64,000 bases of DNA from the NCBI RefSeq assembly GCF_030848805.1, contig NC_092358.1, forward strand, positions 3,038,001 to 3,102,000. Reading direction: 5' to 3'. The notes under the pieces are model-generated. The model made no database searches. It was given only the letters and a program-made list of their open reading frames with translations, and was not told where the DNA came from. Made by a program: the position numbers and the translations under genes. Position 1 is the first letter of the stretch, and each line of letters opens with the position of its first letter. Of this stretch, positions 51,481-62,235 are shown in pieces. Source of the DNA: Temnothorax longispinosus (Eukaryota; Arthropoda; Insecta; Hymenoptera; Formicidae).

Positions 51481-54400
51481 TACTGATCATAATACTGATC
51501 CCGTTCTGAAGACATCATGTCCATGAAAAACAGGCTAGGCGAAGATAAGAATAACGGCGGAAATGAACGAGGAAAGGTGGATAGGGTCGAGGGAATAGAT
51601 GTTATACGCAAGAATACAATCCGACTATTAATATCCGCAAATTATAAATAATGTCCGGTACCGCTACCACAAATCAACGTTTGCGGTAATACCATCGGGG
51701 TTTTCGACTCGTTGGAGGATTAAGCGCTTTGCCGAGAGACGCCCGACTTGCTGCCAGTAGGAAGACGATAAAGGGTGGGTAGGGTAAGGGCGAAAGAGAA
51801 CTCCACGCGCGATCGAAAACCGAAGCCCACGGGGGTGGATCTGTGCATTAAGCTCCATTGAAAGAAAGGTAATGTTTCGTGGGAATGTTTCATCGAATCG
51901 ATGCAGGCCGTGCAGGCGATACCGATATCGCCTCACTAACCGCTCTCGCCGTAACGGTACACGGCTGCAGGAACAAAAAATATTTATTTTCGATAAAGTT
52001 CCAGCCATTAGATGGCACCCGAGAACGTCCTAGTCGCACGCGTTTCGGAAAGTCTCCTACCGATCGTAATTTCGTTCGCAAGATCGAGTTTTACGGTCTC
52101 GCGATCGAGTAATAATAACCCGCTACGATAGTACAGGGTACCTTTGAAATATTTTCCCAGTCATAATCACGTGCCATTATTTTACAATATGATATCGATT
52201 TTAGATACTTTAAAAGGACAATATCTATAAATGATGCTTCTAACTCATAGCCGAAATTAATTAAACGAATCGTGCAATTATATTCCATCCCAAAATACGA
52301 CTTTATATAAAACGGCTGTGCCAAAACTGATAAACCAGTTTTTAATACTCTTTCTTTAATGAAAGAAATATAACGATATTTTATGATTTATGTACATCAT
52401 ATTTATTTATGCCACATTTGATAAAATCCTTGTAATTACGTTTGCACGTAAAACATATTACTGAATCGAATTGCTACATATTTATATGACAAATTTCCTG
52501 TAAATAGATACAGATAAGAATGGATGGAGCGATAAAAGTGGTAGCCTGCTTGAAGAAAATTAGAGATCGAGATCGCGAAGATTTTCCGGAGTGGAACTCG
52601 ATAGATAGATCGTCCGGCCGGGAGGTAACATGAGTGATTTCTGCAATTACGCTTGGACGACCTTCGAGAAGTCTTTCGAAAGTACCAGTAAGTCTGGAGG
52701 ACTCGGCCTCGAACGCAGAGAGAAAATAGGACGGAGCTGGGGATGTTCGAGCGATGCCGCAGCCCGATAACGTACGTCTCTCCGCCGTGGGTCTTGTCTC
52801 GTTGTCTTCTTGGGGCCGAGACACGCCGTCGTCGCCACACGCTAAGAGCAACTACGGTACGAGAGGGTAGCTCGTCAAACAGATTGAAATCAAAAGAGAG
52901 AGAAAGAGGAATGGAAAGGGGGAGAATGAGGGAGCGGACTTCTATTTTCTCTCCCCGCAGAGTCCGCGCAGGGAGTACCGCAGCCAAATCTGAAATGAAA
53001 ATCTGCGGCGGGCCCGCGGGATAATTCGGCGGAACGAAAGGCGGGGGGGAAACGCGGGCAAGAACGCCGACAAGCTGATTAAAAAGTCGTCTCGCGAACC
53101 CCGGGATATGAATATAATCTCCGACAAATATTTAAGTTGCCAGCGTTGCGCCGCGGCGGAGGTCGCCGTTGTTGACTGCGCGCGTTACCCGATAACGAAG
53201 TGACCCTACCCGAAGCGTGGCTATCTCGCCGGAAATAATGCCACTTCGCGAATTAACCCGTTCAAAAGCGCCGACTCGCGCTTTCCCATGATTATCTCCC
53301 GCGGTACGTTACGACGAATCAAAAGGAACAGAAGTTTCCGCAAAGGTAAAACGCGTAGTCTGTAAAACGAATCCGAATTTAGAAGTAATTTGGACAGTCG
53401 AATATTCGGGCGCGATAGCGCAATTCTATTCTGAAAATCAAATATTCGAACACTTCGATGTGGAAACCCAGTAATTATTCAAAACATCTGTATTATGCGA
53501 TTATTGGATTATTTACAATCCAATATTGAGATAACGAGATTACAATTTGAACGCAATGATCCAAATCAACGTTCCTCGTATTGCGAAAATAACGTTAAGA
53601 ATTTACTTTACCTAATGATGAACAAAAGAGATCTGAATTTCAATATTTTATAAATTCTTACATCTTAACGCAGAATTTCATGCGCGATAGTTGGGGATTG
53701 GAGATCCGAAACGCAGTTAATCGTAAAAATGTAGAGACACGAATTCATATCGATATTTATTGCTTCGGTTTTCTGCTGTGACAACAAAAGATCGTGTATC
53801 ACCTTCCGCGGTTGAGGCCGAAAAATATTTTTGCCGTTATCAGATAAAACTCAAGCGACAAAAAAATACGAGAGAAAGGAAGGCTTTAGCCAGCTCGCGA
53901 ATCTGCCGGGTAAGCGCTTTTCCCCCCGACACCCCGCCAAAGCAGAGAGCCGCGGCGGAGTTCTCGGTTATGTAGAAACATTTTATATAATCCCGTGCCG
54001 CATCGGTGAAGAAAATCTCTAAAAATACCACCGCGTTTCCTAAGACTTGTATTCTTATTCTGGCTGATCGAAAACGTCAGCGATTTCGTCCATCGCCGCC
54101 TTGTCATTCACTGACTTTCAAAAAAATCGTTCTATAAATCTGTGATTTCTATCGTATAATATCGGAGAAAAACAGGGATGTTAAACCGTAGGATTGTAAA
54201 ATATTATGTCAGACATATATTCCTAAAAAAATATTTATCATTGCACTGTACATTACATATATTTTTTGTTGTTTGATGTTAATCAAATCCGTATTAATAA
54301 AAAAAAATAAAGAAAAAATATTTTACATAACTATATATTATCAACAGTATTTAAATTCTACCTCTTGTATCTTCCTAACAATTAAATCGTTTGAGATATA

Positions 54401-57400
54401 CATAAAGTCCTTTTTATAAAATTCATTTAATAATCAATTGCATGAGATATATATTTCAATCGAAATGACTACACATTTTAAAAAGCCTGAACTAAATTCC
54501 ATTTCTAAAGGAGTGGAAATTATGTACGTAATTCCCATCAATATATCCTAATCGCGAATATTGCGGTCCTTTAACTTCTACACGCGAATATCTCCACAGG
54601 GACCTGCATTATTTAATTATTTGCACTATTCCACTGCATTAATTAATCAACCTTAGCTTTTACTTGCCAAAACCGCTCCGTCTTAGTAGTCGCGACTTCC
54701 TAATTGAGCCCTACAAAGGATGTTGTACATCACAAACAGCTCGACTTGCTGAGCTCTCGAGCTACGTATCTCAAATGCAAATCGAAATCGAACGGCCAGA
54801 GAAGCAAATAAACAGACAGCTATGTTTACGCTAGCGTTGTTAACTCATTAGATAATCCTTCCTATGAAAGCGAATCTGAAATCTGAAGAATGTTCCTCGC
54901 GAGAATAGCACCTTGCAAATGATCGTAGCAACAGTTAAGATAAATATTACAGTTAAGATACTTATTAAGATAAAAAATTTATGAATGTCATTTATCCGTA
55001 ACAATTACGTCTGTTTGGTAACGGCTGTTAAAATTAGTAACATCTCGGTAGAAGAAAAAGGCGCGGTTTATTATAATTATTCTGCACCGTTTGAAGATAA
55101 TGTAATACAGCAGGAGATTAACATTTTTGGTGTCCACCACTAATTAGTCGCCGGTCGTAATGAGGGAACGCACGCGCGAGCGGCGATTAGGCGCGCGGCT
55201 AATCCACGCGCTGGACGATCGCCGTCGGCCTGCCGGAGCGTCGCGACGCGGCTCGACGGCGCGCACAGACGGCCGTGCGATATTGCGCTAAACCGAGCAA
55301 TTACCGGCCGTAATCCCGGTAATAGAATTCCAATATGCGTGCCAATTGGACCGAGTCCTCCCCGCGAGTGCGGGCGTGCAGGCGCGAACCGGCAGGCCGA
55401 ACCTGCACGCCCCGACGAAAACCGTGACACGGTTCGCCCATTAGCCACGGCCCTCGATTATCCGTAGGTTGTTTGGGTGTACACACGTTTCTACTACGTT
55501 TACGCATATCGCGCATATGCGCGCAATGAGGGAGTGAGCCGCGATAAGGGGGCCCGGAAAGGACACGCGGCCCGGGATGTATCCCTCGGTCCGCCGATCT
55601 TTCGGATCGCACGTTCGACATATGATGTGGTCACGGTCACTGTTAGCACAATTTCCAAGTCTGCTGACCTGCCGCTCGACGTGATTACTGCACGCGTATC
55701 GAGTGCGATCCGCATAGCGCAGATATATAATAGAGCAAGAGGGAAGGTATATCTATCTAGAATTTCGGCCGGTGTACAGAGCGAGTATTGAAATCGGTAC
55801 AATTTCGGGCGAGTTCATTCTCGATGTAGACGCGGAATTCGATGCTGTACAACGTAGATAGGTATATGTAAAAATGTAATCATGCGTCAGTCGTCGGGTT
55901 TCATTACGTGTCTGTGTGCCCGTAACGCCGGACTCGCGAAAATTACACCGCTCGCTATCCATGAAATATATACTGTCTCTATTTAAATACGCGTTTTCTG
56001 CACACTGGATATCATTGTCAATCAAGAAGATGACTTGCAAAAAATGCTTTTAAAGATAGCATAAATTGATAAATATGTAAAAACATTGAAATAGCAATAG
56101 GATTTTTTAAAATAAAACCATCAAATTCTTAGTATACACCTATACATAAATTTCAACTATTATTCTGTTTAAACCTGATCTATTTTTTAAGACAAAATTT
56201 TATACAAATCCGCATCATATCATTTACATGAAAAAAAAAAAACCGTTTTTGAGATACTTTCCGTGCATTCATGTTCTAGCATTGCATAAAACTACTTACA
56301 TAGTTCTAAAACTGGGAAAGCATAGCGAACAGGAATGTGGAGAGTGGAGAGTGGAGAGGAGATATCAACTCGACGGGGGAAAACAACTATTGTGAGTTTC
56401 TCGCGCGTAAGGAAGTGAAAAAAGGTGGATGTTACTGCGTCATCGACAGTCGTGTCGAACCTCCGCATTGTGCCGCGAGTGTGGACTTTCCGCTTTTGCG
56501 CGTTTATTCGCAATTCGTTGCGGGAATGAACGGCGAACGTAGAATTTCACTCTGAATATACAGAAACAGAACCAATATTACAAACTGCGTTGTTCGACGA
56601 TGCGCTCGCACATTGTGCAATCACACGAAACACTAAAATGTACTAGTCCTTCACTTATCCGATGAAATTCAGACCGATCCCTACGGCATTCCAACGCCAA
56701 AAAATGCTTTAATTCATGTAGTCATTGCACACATGGAATTACACGTGAATCAGAATTATTAGAGATCAATGCTGGTTTTCTCAAGTCATTACATAAGTGA
56801 CGCATAATAAACGTGAAAGAGGAGCTTTATCTTTTCTCGCCACGAACAGAAAAAGAAGTTCTTTCAAATGTCACTCTTTTTTCGTGTTTCGTTACATTCC
56901 TCGAACTATTCCCGTTTTTCACGAAATCCCTGGATGACCCTCTAACGTCCCTGAGACAAGTAAATTGCTAATATGGTAAAATACCTTGTACGAGAAGCTC
57001 AAGTACTTAGTGTGTTTATCTTATCACTACAAAAACACATCGCGTCTTCCAAGTAAACGAGTACGAAACAAAGGACTAAGAGTCCACGATCAACGTACGT
57101 GTGGGTAAGGATCGAGGATTCCACGAGAGGATATACGAGGGGAACTCGGGCAAGAGGATCCTTTGCCGTTAATTGGACCAGGTCCGATGATGTCGCCGTG
57201 CGAATTGTCGGCCACGAAATTACCCCGATATCTTCTCGCGTCGTCATTTAAAGCCCGAGCGGTACAATCGGATGTCGCTATATGGATTTTCTTTTCCTCG
57301 TGCCTCGCCGACGACCCCGAAGGGAGTCCAATTACCCAGACGATGAGACCGACCGACGAGTTTTCGTCGGGACGAAAATCGCAACGAGAGGACGAAATAA

Positions 57401-58081
57401 GACGCGAAGAATAATAAAACGTAACGCCCTCGAGGCGGTTCTCTTTTCCTTCCCGCTTTCTCCTTGCAATAGCACAGCTCGCGAGCGTTGCACGTCTGAC
57501 GTAAATTATCGATGTTATTGGAGCGCGAGATAAATTTAACCCCGATTCATTGCGCGATTACATTTAATTGCCTCCAATTAAATCGCCGTTCCAATTAAAA
57601 TCGACGCGAGCGCAGAGGGTTCATTACGATTTATTGGACCAATGGTAGCGATCCTTTTCTCTGTCCTTTATCTCGTACACTCTTGTGTCACGAATTTTCA
57701 AAGAATTGAACAAAAGAAATCAATATTCTTCCTTGGGCATTTTAGAAATTTTTGCGATACTGCACTCTTAGAAAAGTTGTTATTACTTGTTAAGCTGTTA
57801 CTACATATTACTTTATTTCATTTTTTTTTTATTTAAACGTTTGCATAGAAAAATTAACACATTCTAACAGATTTTAGAAAACAATTTCAATTTGAAAACA
57901 ATCATCATAATTAAGATATTTTTAACATTTGCTCTATCAGAGAAAACGATAATATTATAATGTCAATATTTAAAATAATGTCAATATTTAAAGTGAACTA
58001 ATTTAATATTGCATTTTTTAGAACACCACATTATCTCACTAAAAGGTCACTACTGTCCCTACAGTAAAAAGCTAACACATT
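51481..58081. other. gene-free stretch with GC-rich islands
   Basis: No gene is supported. GC-rich islands lie at about 51660-52110, 52610-53330, 55135-55760 and 57100-57420, each open in several frames on both strands without a recognisable domain. The DNA between them is AT-rich. A short direct duplication of AATGTCAATATTTAAA lies near 57960-57995. Confidence 0.5.
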
Positions 58082-58087
58082 TTTATT
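58082..58087 (-). terminator. poly-A signal of DPY30
   Basis: AATAAA on the minus strand about 120 nt downstream of the DPY30 stop codon, giving a short 3' UTR. It is the first clear signal after the stop. Confidence 0.5.
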
Positions 58088-58209
58088 TTATATACGAAAA
58101 TACAAAAGTACACGTGTTTATCATAAATATGTATTTAAACATTTAAAGGATCCAGAAACAGATTTCTTACGAAATGTTCCATAAAATGGATGCGCAGACG
58201 TGGAAGCAT

Positions 58210-58452
58210 TCATTGACTAGTCGGCGGCGAGCCACCACTGTCGTACTGATTCTTATTTCTCAATAAATAACCGGCGAGGAAATTTATGGGGTCGGCAGGC
58301 CTTTCTTTGGCCAGACAGGACAAAGCTTGCAGCAATATCGGCACTACTGTCTGGTCTAAATATTGTCTGGTTGGAAGAGATTGTACTTCGACACGAGGTT
58401 TCTTTGCTGGTATGCCGGAGAGATCGCCATCCTTATCCATCCCTATTACTTT
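58210..58452 (-). CDS. Dpy30: DPY30 homologue, exon 3 (Dpy-30 motif)
   Basis: Encodes residues 32-111 and the TGA stop at 58210-58212. The acceptor is TTGGTTGCAG, and the exon enters in phase 0. The Dpy-30 motif lies at about residues 57-101: LPTRQYLDQTVVPILLQALS followed by CLAKERPADPINFLAGYLL, a close match to the family consensus, which forms a helical dimer that binds the ASH2L C-terminal helix. Before it is a basic KKPR patch (48-51), possibly a nuclear signal. A short Ser/Pro tail ends the protein. DPY30 is a core subunit of COMPASS/MLL H3K4 methyltransferases and is also found in other complexes. The 111-residue length is normal for the family, so the gene looks intact. Confidence 0.95.
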   Translation of the reverse strand, partial: KVIGMDKDGDLSGIPAKKPRVEVQSLPTRQYLDQTVVPILLQALSCLAKERPADPINFLAGYLLRNKNQYDSGGSPPTSQ

Positions 58453-58724
58453 CTGCAACCAAAAGGAATACAGAGTTTATACATTAGTATAAATAATACT
58501 ATAGTATAATAATATTAGTATAAGTAATACTGGGCCAACAATAGTCCCAAAAGCACCTAATCCTTATAACTAAAGACCTACAGTATTGTCTGTGTATATA
58601 TACTTTACAAACTGTACATATGATTCTTAAATTAGAAACGCATGCTCTACAATGCTTTGCAAGAGTGTTATTGTTTCAGCGCAAGGATTGTTATCAGCTG
58701 GCGAAAGCGAACATCAGGTGATAT

Positions 58725-58888
58725 GGGTGCGTTCAGCCGATACTCCGCTAGCCTAGCAATCGTGAGCAGTCGCTCGTTTTCGCTCGTTTCCTCTCTTTTG
58801 ACCCAATGGATTAAAAGGAGAGGAAACGAGCGAAAACGAGCGACTGCTCACGATTGCTAGGCTAGCGGAGTATCGGCTGAACGCACCC
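58725..58888. mobile_element. 164-bp foldback MITE in DPY30 intron 2
   Basis: Near-perfect inverted arms of about 70 bp start GGGTGCGTTCAGCCGATACT and end in the exact complement, with a loop of about 23 bp (CTTTTGACCCAATGG region). The arms look almost identical, so the insertion may be young. I could not identify a clear target duplication, and the superfamily is open. It lies inside intron 2 (58453-59079) and is not near a splice site. Confidence 0.85.
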
Positions 58889-59079
58889 TGACAATAAGGA
58901 CGCTCTGTGCAACCGCGCTAGCCAGTCCCTAACCTAACTTTTGCACCGTAAACGCGTAGAGTTTCGAACGTATCGCGTTTGTTGGTCGCGACAGATACGC
59001 TTAGCGACGACTTCAATGAAATATCACCGATTGTGCGAACCAGCAATTGCAACGGTCTGTAGGTTATGTGCTCACTTAC

Positions 59080-59156
59080 ATGGGTTGTCTCGGATACGGC
59101 ATTGGCGACGGGTTGAGCCGGCGTTGACGCTTCCGTCCGTTCCTCGGTCGCGTTTT
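59080..59156 (-). CDS. Dpy30: DPY30 homologue, exon 2
   Basis: A 77-bp exon encoding residues 6-31, starting within codon 6 (G|AA, Glu) and reading NATEERTEASTPAQPVANAV. Its acceptor is TTTGATGACAG and its donor is CAT|GTAAGT. It leaves in phase 0, which matches exon 3. The acidic, Ala/Thr/Pro-rich sequence is typical of the variable, disordered N-terminus of DPY30 proteins. An ATG lies in frame just before the exon in the intron, but splicing from exon 1 gives the better model. The same acceptor could also take the block at 59794-59845 in frame. Confidence 0.85.
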
Positions 59157-59294
59157 CTGTCATCAAATCAAAAAAGAATCAAACAGTGAACGACCGTTAT
59201 TATTAAAGCGTGAATTCGAACGCAGGGCCTGGCCGAGACCGATGACCGGACCGGCCCATGGTTACGCGGAAATAGAAAATAAGTAGACACGTAC

Positions 59295-59310
59295 CACCGC
59301 CAGACGCCAT
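59295..59310 (-). CDS. Dpy30: DPY30 homologue, exon 1 (start codon)
   Basis: The first coding exon holds only MASGG plus one base. The start sits in a strong Kozak context (ACACCATGG), and the exon ends G|GTACGT, a good donor. It leaves in phase 1, exactly what exon 2 needs. Exon 1 is too short to detect by frame length. The combined three-exon protein is 111 residues. Confidence 0.8.
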
Positions 59311-59427
59311 GGTGTAAACAATCGTCACTGCCGACGACGTCGAACTATCGCGCCGGGATAACGTCGCCGACGTTGGGCCGGTAAAGCGCGCCGTCGACAA
59401 AGTAGCGTTGATAAGGTTTGAGGGAAC

Positions 59428-59433
59428 AACTGA
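59428..59433 (-). promoter_or_regulatory. candidate arthropod initiator (TCAGTT) of DPY30
   Basis: On the minus strand ATTCAGTTG matches the arthropod Inr TCAGT. It lies about 120 nt upstream of the ATG, a reasonable 5' UTR length. No TATA box is visible upstream. The 5' UTR is GC-rich. Confidence 0.4.
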
Positions 59434-59793
59434 ATAAAGACTCAATGGGGCCATAGAATAATAATAATTAAATTTTTGTGATATATTTAATTTTATATAA
59501 TTTATTTCATTTCTTCGTAAGAGAAACAATCTGTTTCTCGATCCTTTAAATACATATTCATGAGAATAAGCGCATGTGTACTTTCATATTTTCGTATAAA
59601 ATATAAATGTGTTAGCGTTTTACTATAAGGATAGTAATGACCTTTATTTAGTGAGATAATTGTACGGTGTTCCAAGGAATGCAATATTAAATTAGTACAC
59701 TTCAAATATTGACATTATTTTAAATAAATAAATATATATGCATGTATTTAATAAGTTGCATCTGTCACCTCAATAAAGAATTTTATCACTCAC

Positions 59794-59845
59794 CGAACCT
59801 GTTTCGCAGCAGCGGAGTTGTAACTGCATCGTAGCTACGTTGATT
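59794..59845 (-). other. exon-like block B1, 52 bp, in frame with DPY30 exon 2
   Basis: Minus-strand block between TATGTTACAG and a GTGAGT donor. It has the same size and borders as 17405-17456. Read in phase 0 it gives NQRSYDAVTTPLLRNRF and ends with one base (G), which joins DPY30 exon 2 in frame to read RFENATEER. It is about 480 bp upstream of DPY30 exon 1. It may be an alternative upstream exon of DPY30 or the end of a separate unit; no transcript evidence is available here. Confidence 0.45.
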
Positions 59846-60109
59846 CTGTAACATACAAATATAAAATTCATATTAAAACAGTGTTTCTTTCAAAACATAG
59901 TTCTTATGCACATCAAACTTTTCATTCATTATTCAATTAGATAATAATTTAAATAATTATCTATTTTCCGAAAAAATCACAAGAATAAATATTAATATAA
60001 AATTTTAAATTAGTTTTTTCTTCTATTATTTCTAAATTACAGTAAAATAAAACGACTAAAGAATAAACAGGAACAAAAATTATTTTTACACACAAAAAAT
60101 GATATTTAC

Positions 60110-60234
60110 CGCAAAGTTGTTCCGCTGATGCCCGATGCCTCTCCCAGGCCTCCGACTTCCTCTCAGGTTGTTCTCTCTGGCTGTCAGGTTGGATTCCCTC
60201 GATGCGACGATGCAACTTTCCACGTCGTTATTTT
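60110..60234 (-). other. exon-like block B2, 125 bp
   Basis: Minus-strand block with AG (TTTCAG) and GTAAAT borders. It is a relative of the tandem blocks at 17764, 18152 and 18534, with flanking intron sequence conserved as well (ACGCGCATTGAA). With one base carried in it is open throughout (ENNDVESCIVASRESNLTAR, then Arg/Gly-rich) and leaves in phase 0, matching block B1. In the alternative frame it reads EQPERKSEAWERHRAS, closer to the module A core, but then B1 would meet a stop. Confidence 0.4.
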
Positions 60235-60480
60235 CTGAAACATAAATAAACGATTCGATTAAATAATTTTTACGCGCATTGAATTTTTTATTTATTATTC
60301 AATTAAATATTCATTTATTTATTATTAAATATGATTGCTCGTGCGATGTATCTTTGACCGAACATGTAACTGTGAAATACGTATTTTTTACAAATTATCA
60401 ATCCCCGAGAGCTGAATCTGTATTACGCGATAGATACCGTTAAATAAATTAAATGCGAAGTGAATACATGTTATACTTAC

Positions 60481-60548
60481 CAATTAAATAAGTTGCGACG
60501 CGCCACTCGCTCCGGAGTCGATCCGTCCCGTCCCGTGTCCGCCGCGTT
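60481..60548 (-). other. tandem exon-like block, unit 1 (68 bp)
   Basis: Bounded by TTTTCAG and G|GTAAGT. The frame leaving in phase 1 reads TRRTRDGTDRLRSEWRVATY and is open. It joins block B2 without a stop. The block length is not a multiple of three, so including two neighbours in series would shift the frame; with unit 2 spliced in front, this block meets TAA near its end. Confidence 0.4.
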
Positions 60549-60960
60549 CTGAAAACGAGAGGAGAACGTAATCAAGACGGCGAGGGCGCGTTGGCGTCGG
60601 CGTCGGCGTCATCTCCCGCGCGGTCAACTTTACGCGTCAAGATAAACGCGACGGCACTACACGACCCGCTCTCAATTTCGCGGTTATGTATTTTTCGTAC
60701 TTTCAAGTAGCACATACGTATACGCTTGCCCGGCTTGCCTTTTAGTACGATTGTCATTTTGTATTCTTGATAGAAATTCGCGACATCCGAAAATATACAG
60801 TCGTACTTTCGTGATTGCCCGTGCGATGTATCTTTGACCGAACATGTACTGTGAAATACGTATTTTTTACAAAATATCAATCCCCCGAGCGCTGAATCTA
60901 TATTACCCGATAGATACCGCTAAATAAATTAAATGCGAAGTGAATACATGTTAAACTTAC

Positions 60961-61028
60961 CAGTTAAATAAGTTGCGACGCGCCACTCGCTCCGGAGTCG
61001 ATCCGTCCCGTCCCGTGTCCGCCGCGTT
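60961..61028 (-). other. tandem exon-like block, unit 2 (68 bp)
   Basis: Almost identical to unit 1 (AACTG in place of AATTG at the donor side, changing Ile to Thr), with the same AG and GTAAG borders. It is the most recent duplicate of unit 1. Confidence 0.4.
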
Positions 61029-61452
61029 CTGAAAACGAGAGGAGAACGTAATCAAGATGGCGAAGGCGCGGGCGCTTCGTTCCTTCGTTTCCCGCGCGGT
61101 CAACTTCACGCGACAAGATCGACGCGGCATCACTGCGCGTTCCTTTCTCAAGTTGGCGGTTATGCAATTTTCCGTACCTTGAGTAGCAAATACTGTACGC
61201 TCGCCTTTTAGTATGATTGTCATTTTGTATTCTAGCGAACAGGCGTACTAATATTCTTAATAGATATCCGCGATATCGCGATATTCGAAAATACAATTAC
61301 TTTCGCGATTGCCCGTGCGATGCATTTTCAGCCGAACAAGTACGGTGAAACACGAATTTTAAAGAATCGTCAATACCCGAGCACTGAATCTATACTACGC
61401 GTTACATATGGCATTAAATAATGAATACGAGGTTAATATATGCTATTCTTAC

Positions 61453-61530
61453 CAATTAAATGAGTCGCGCGACGCCGCCGATGCCACTTGTGCCGGAGCC
61501 GATCCGTCCCGTGTCTGCCCGTCGCCGCGT
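61453..61530 (-). other. tandem exon-like block, unit 3 (78 bp)
   Basis: Same borders. The frame leaving in phase 1 reads TGRHGTDRLRHKWHRRRRAT and aligns with unit 1 (GTDRLR then W) with a 9-bp in-frame insertion giving three extra codons. One base after the acceptor is missing compared with the sisters, so it needs a different incoming phase. Confidence 0.4.
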
Positions 61531-61947
61531 CTGGAAAGGAGAGGGGAACGTAATCAAGATGGCGGAGGGCGCGTCGTCTCCCGCCGCGCGCGGTCAACTT
61601 CACGCGACAAGATCGACGCGACGTCATTACGCGTCCCGTTACAATTTCGCGGTTATGCATTTTCCGTACCTTGAGATAGCAAATACTATACGCTCGCCTT
61701 TTAGCACGATTGTCATCTTGTATTCTAGCGAATAGGCGTACTAGTATTCTTAATATAGATATCCGCGATATCACGATATTCGAAAATACAATTACTTTCG
61801 CGATTGCCCGTGCGATGCATTTTCGGCCGAACAAGTACGGCGAAATGCGAATTTTAAAGAATCGTCAATACCCGAGCGCTGAATCTATACTACGCGTTAC
61901 ATATTGCATTAAATAATGAATACAAGATTAATATGTGCTATTCTTAC

Positions 61948-62027
61948 CAATTAAATGACTCGCGCGACGCCGCCGATGCCACTTTGTGCCGGAGCCAATT
62001 CGTCCTGTGTCCGTCCGTCGCCGCGTT
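61948..62027 (-). other. tandem exon-like block, unit 4 (80 bp)
   Basis: Same borders (TTCCAG, GTAAGA). The end of the frame reads KWHRRRRASHLI like unit 3. The middle differs by compensating indels (TGRIGSGT), and the block stays open. It is the outermost copy; no further upstream exon of the same family is visible beyond about 62240. Confidence 0.4.
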
Positions 62028-62235
62028 CTGGAAAGGATAGGGGAACGTAATCAAGACGGCGGAGGGCGCGTCGTCTCCCGCCGCGCGGTCAACTTCACGC
62101 GACAAGAGTGACGCGGCGGCGTCATTAAGCGCTGTTTTTAACTTGGCGATTATAATTTTCCGTACTTCGAGTAGAAAATAAATACTGATGTATGCTCGCC
62201 TTTTATTACGATTGCCAATACAAATTACTTTAATT

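Larger units (their letters stand above)
60333..62235 (-). repeat. four tandem 480-495 bp units, each with one exon-like block
   Basis: Units start at about 60333, 60813, 61307 and 61802 with GATTGC(C/T)CGTGCGATG. The spacing is 480, 494 and 495 bp, and the fourth ends near 62235. Units 1 and 2 are close to each other, as are 3 and 4. Each contains a minus-strand exon-like block with conserved AG and GTAAG borders, followed by its intron and a GC-rich segment. The pattern indicates two rounds of local duplication. Confidence 0.85.

Noticed and set aside
52436..52987. 183-codon minus-strand frame
   Set aside because: Shares its bases with two other minus-strand frames and one plus-strand frame; composition reflects the GC island and a GA-rich tract.
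59203..59529. 108-codon minus-strand frame over DPY30 exon 1
   Set aside because: It reads through the exon 1 donor into intron 1 and starts in the 5' UTR; the spliced DPY30 model explains the region better.
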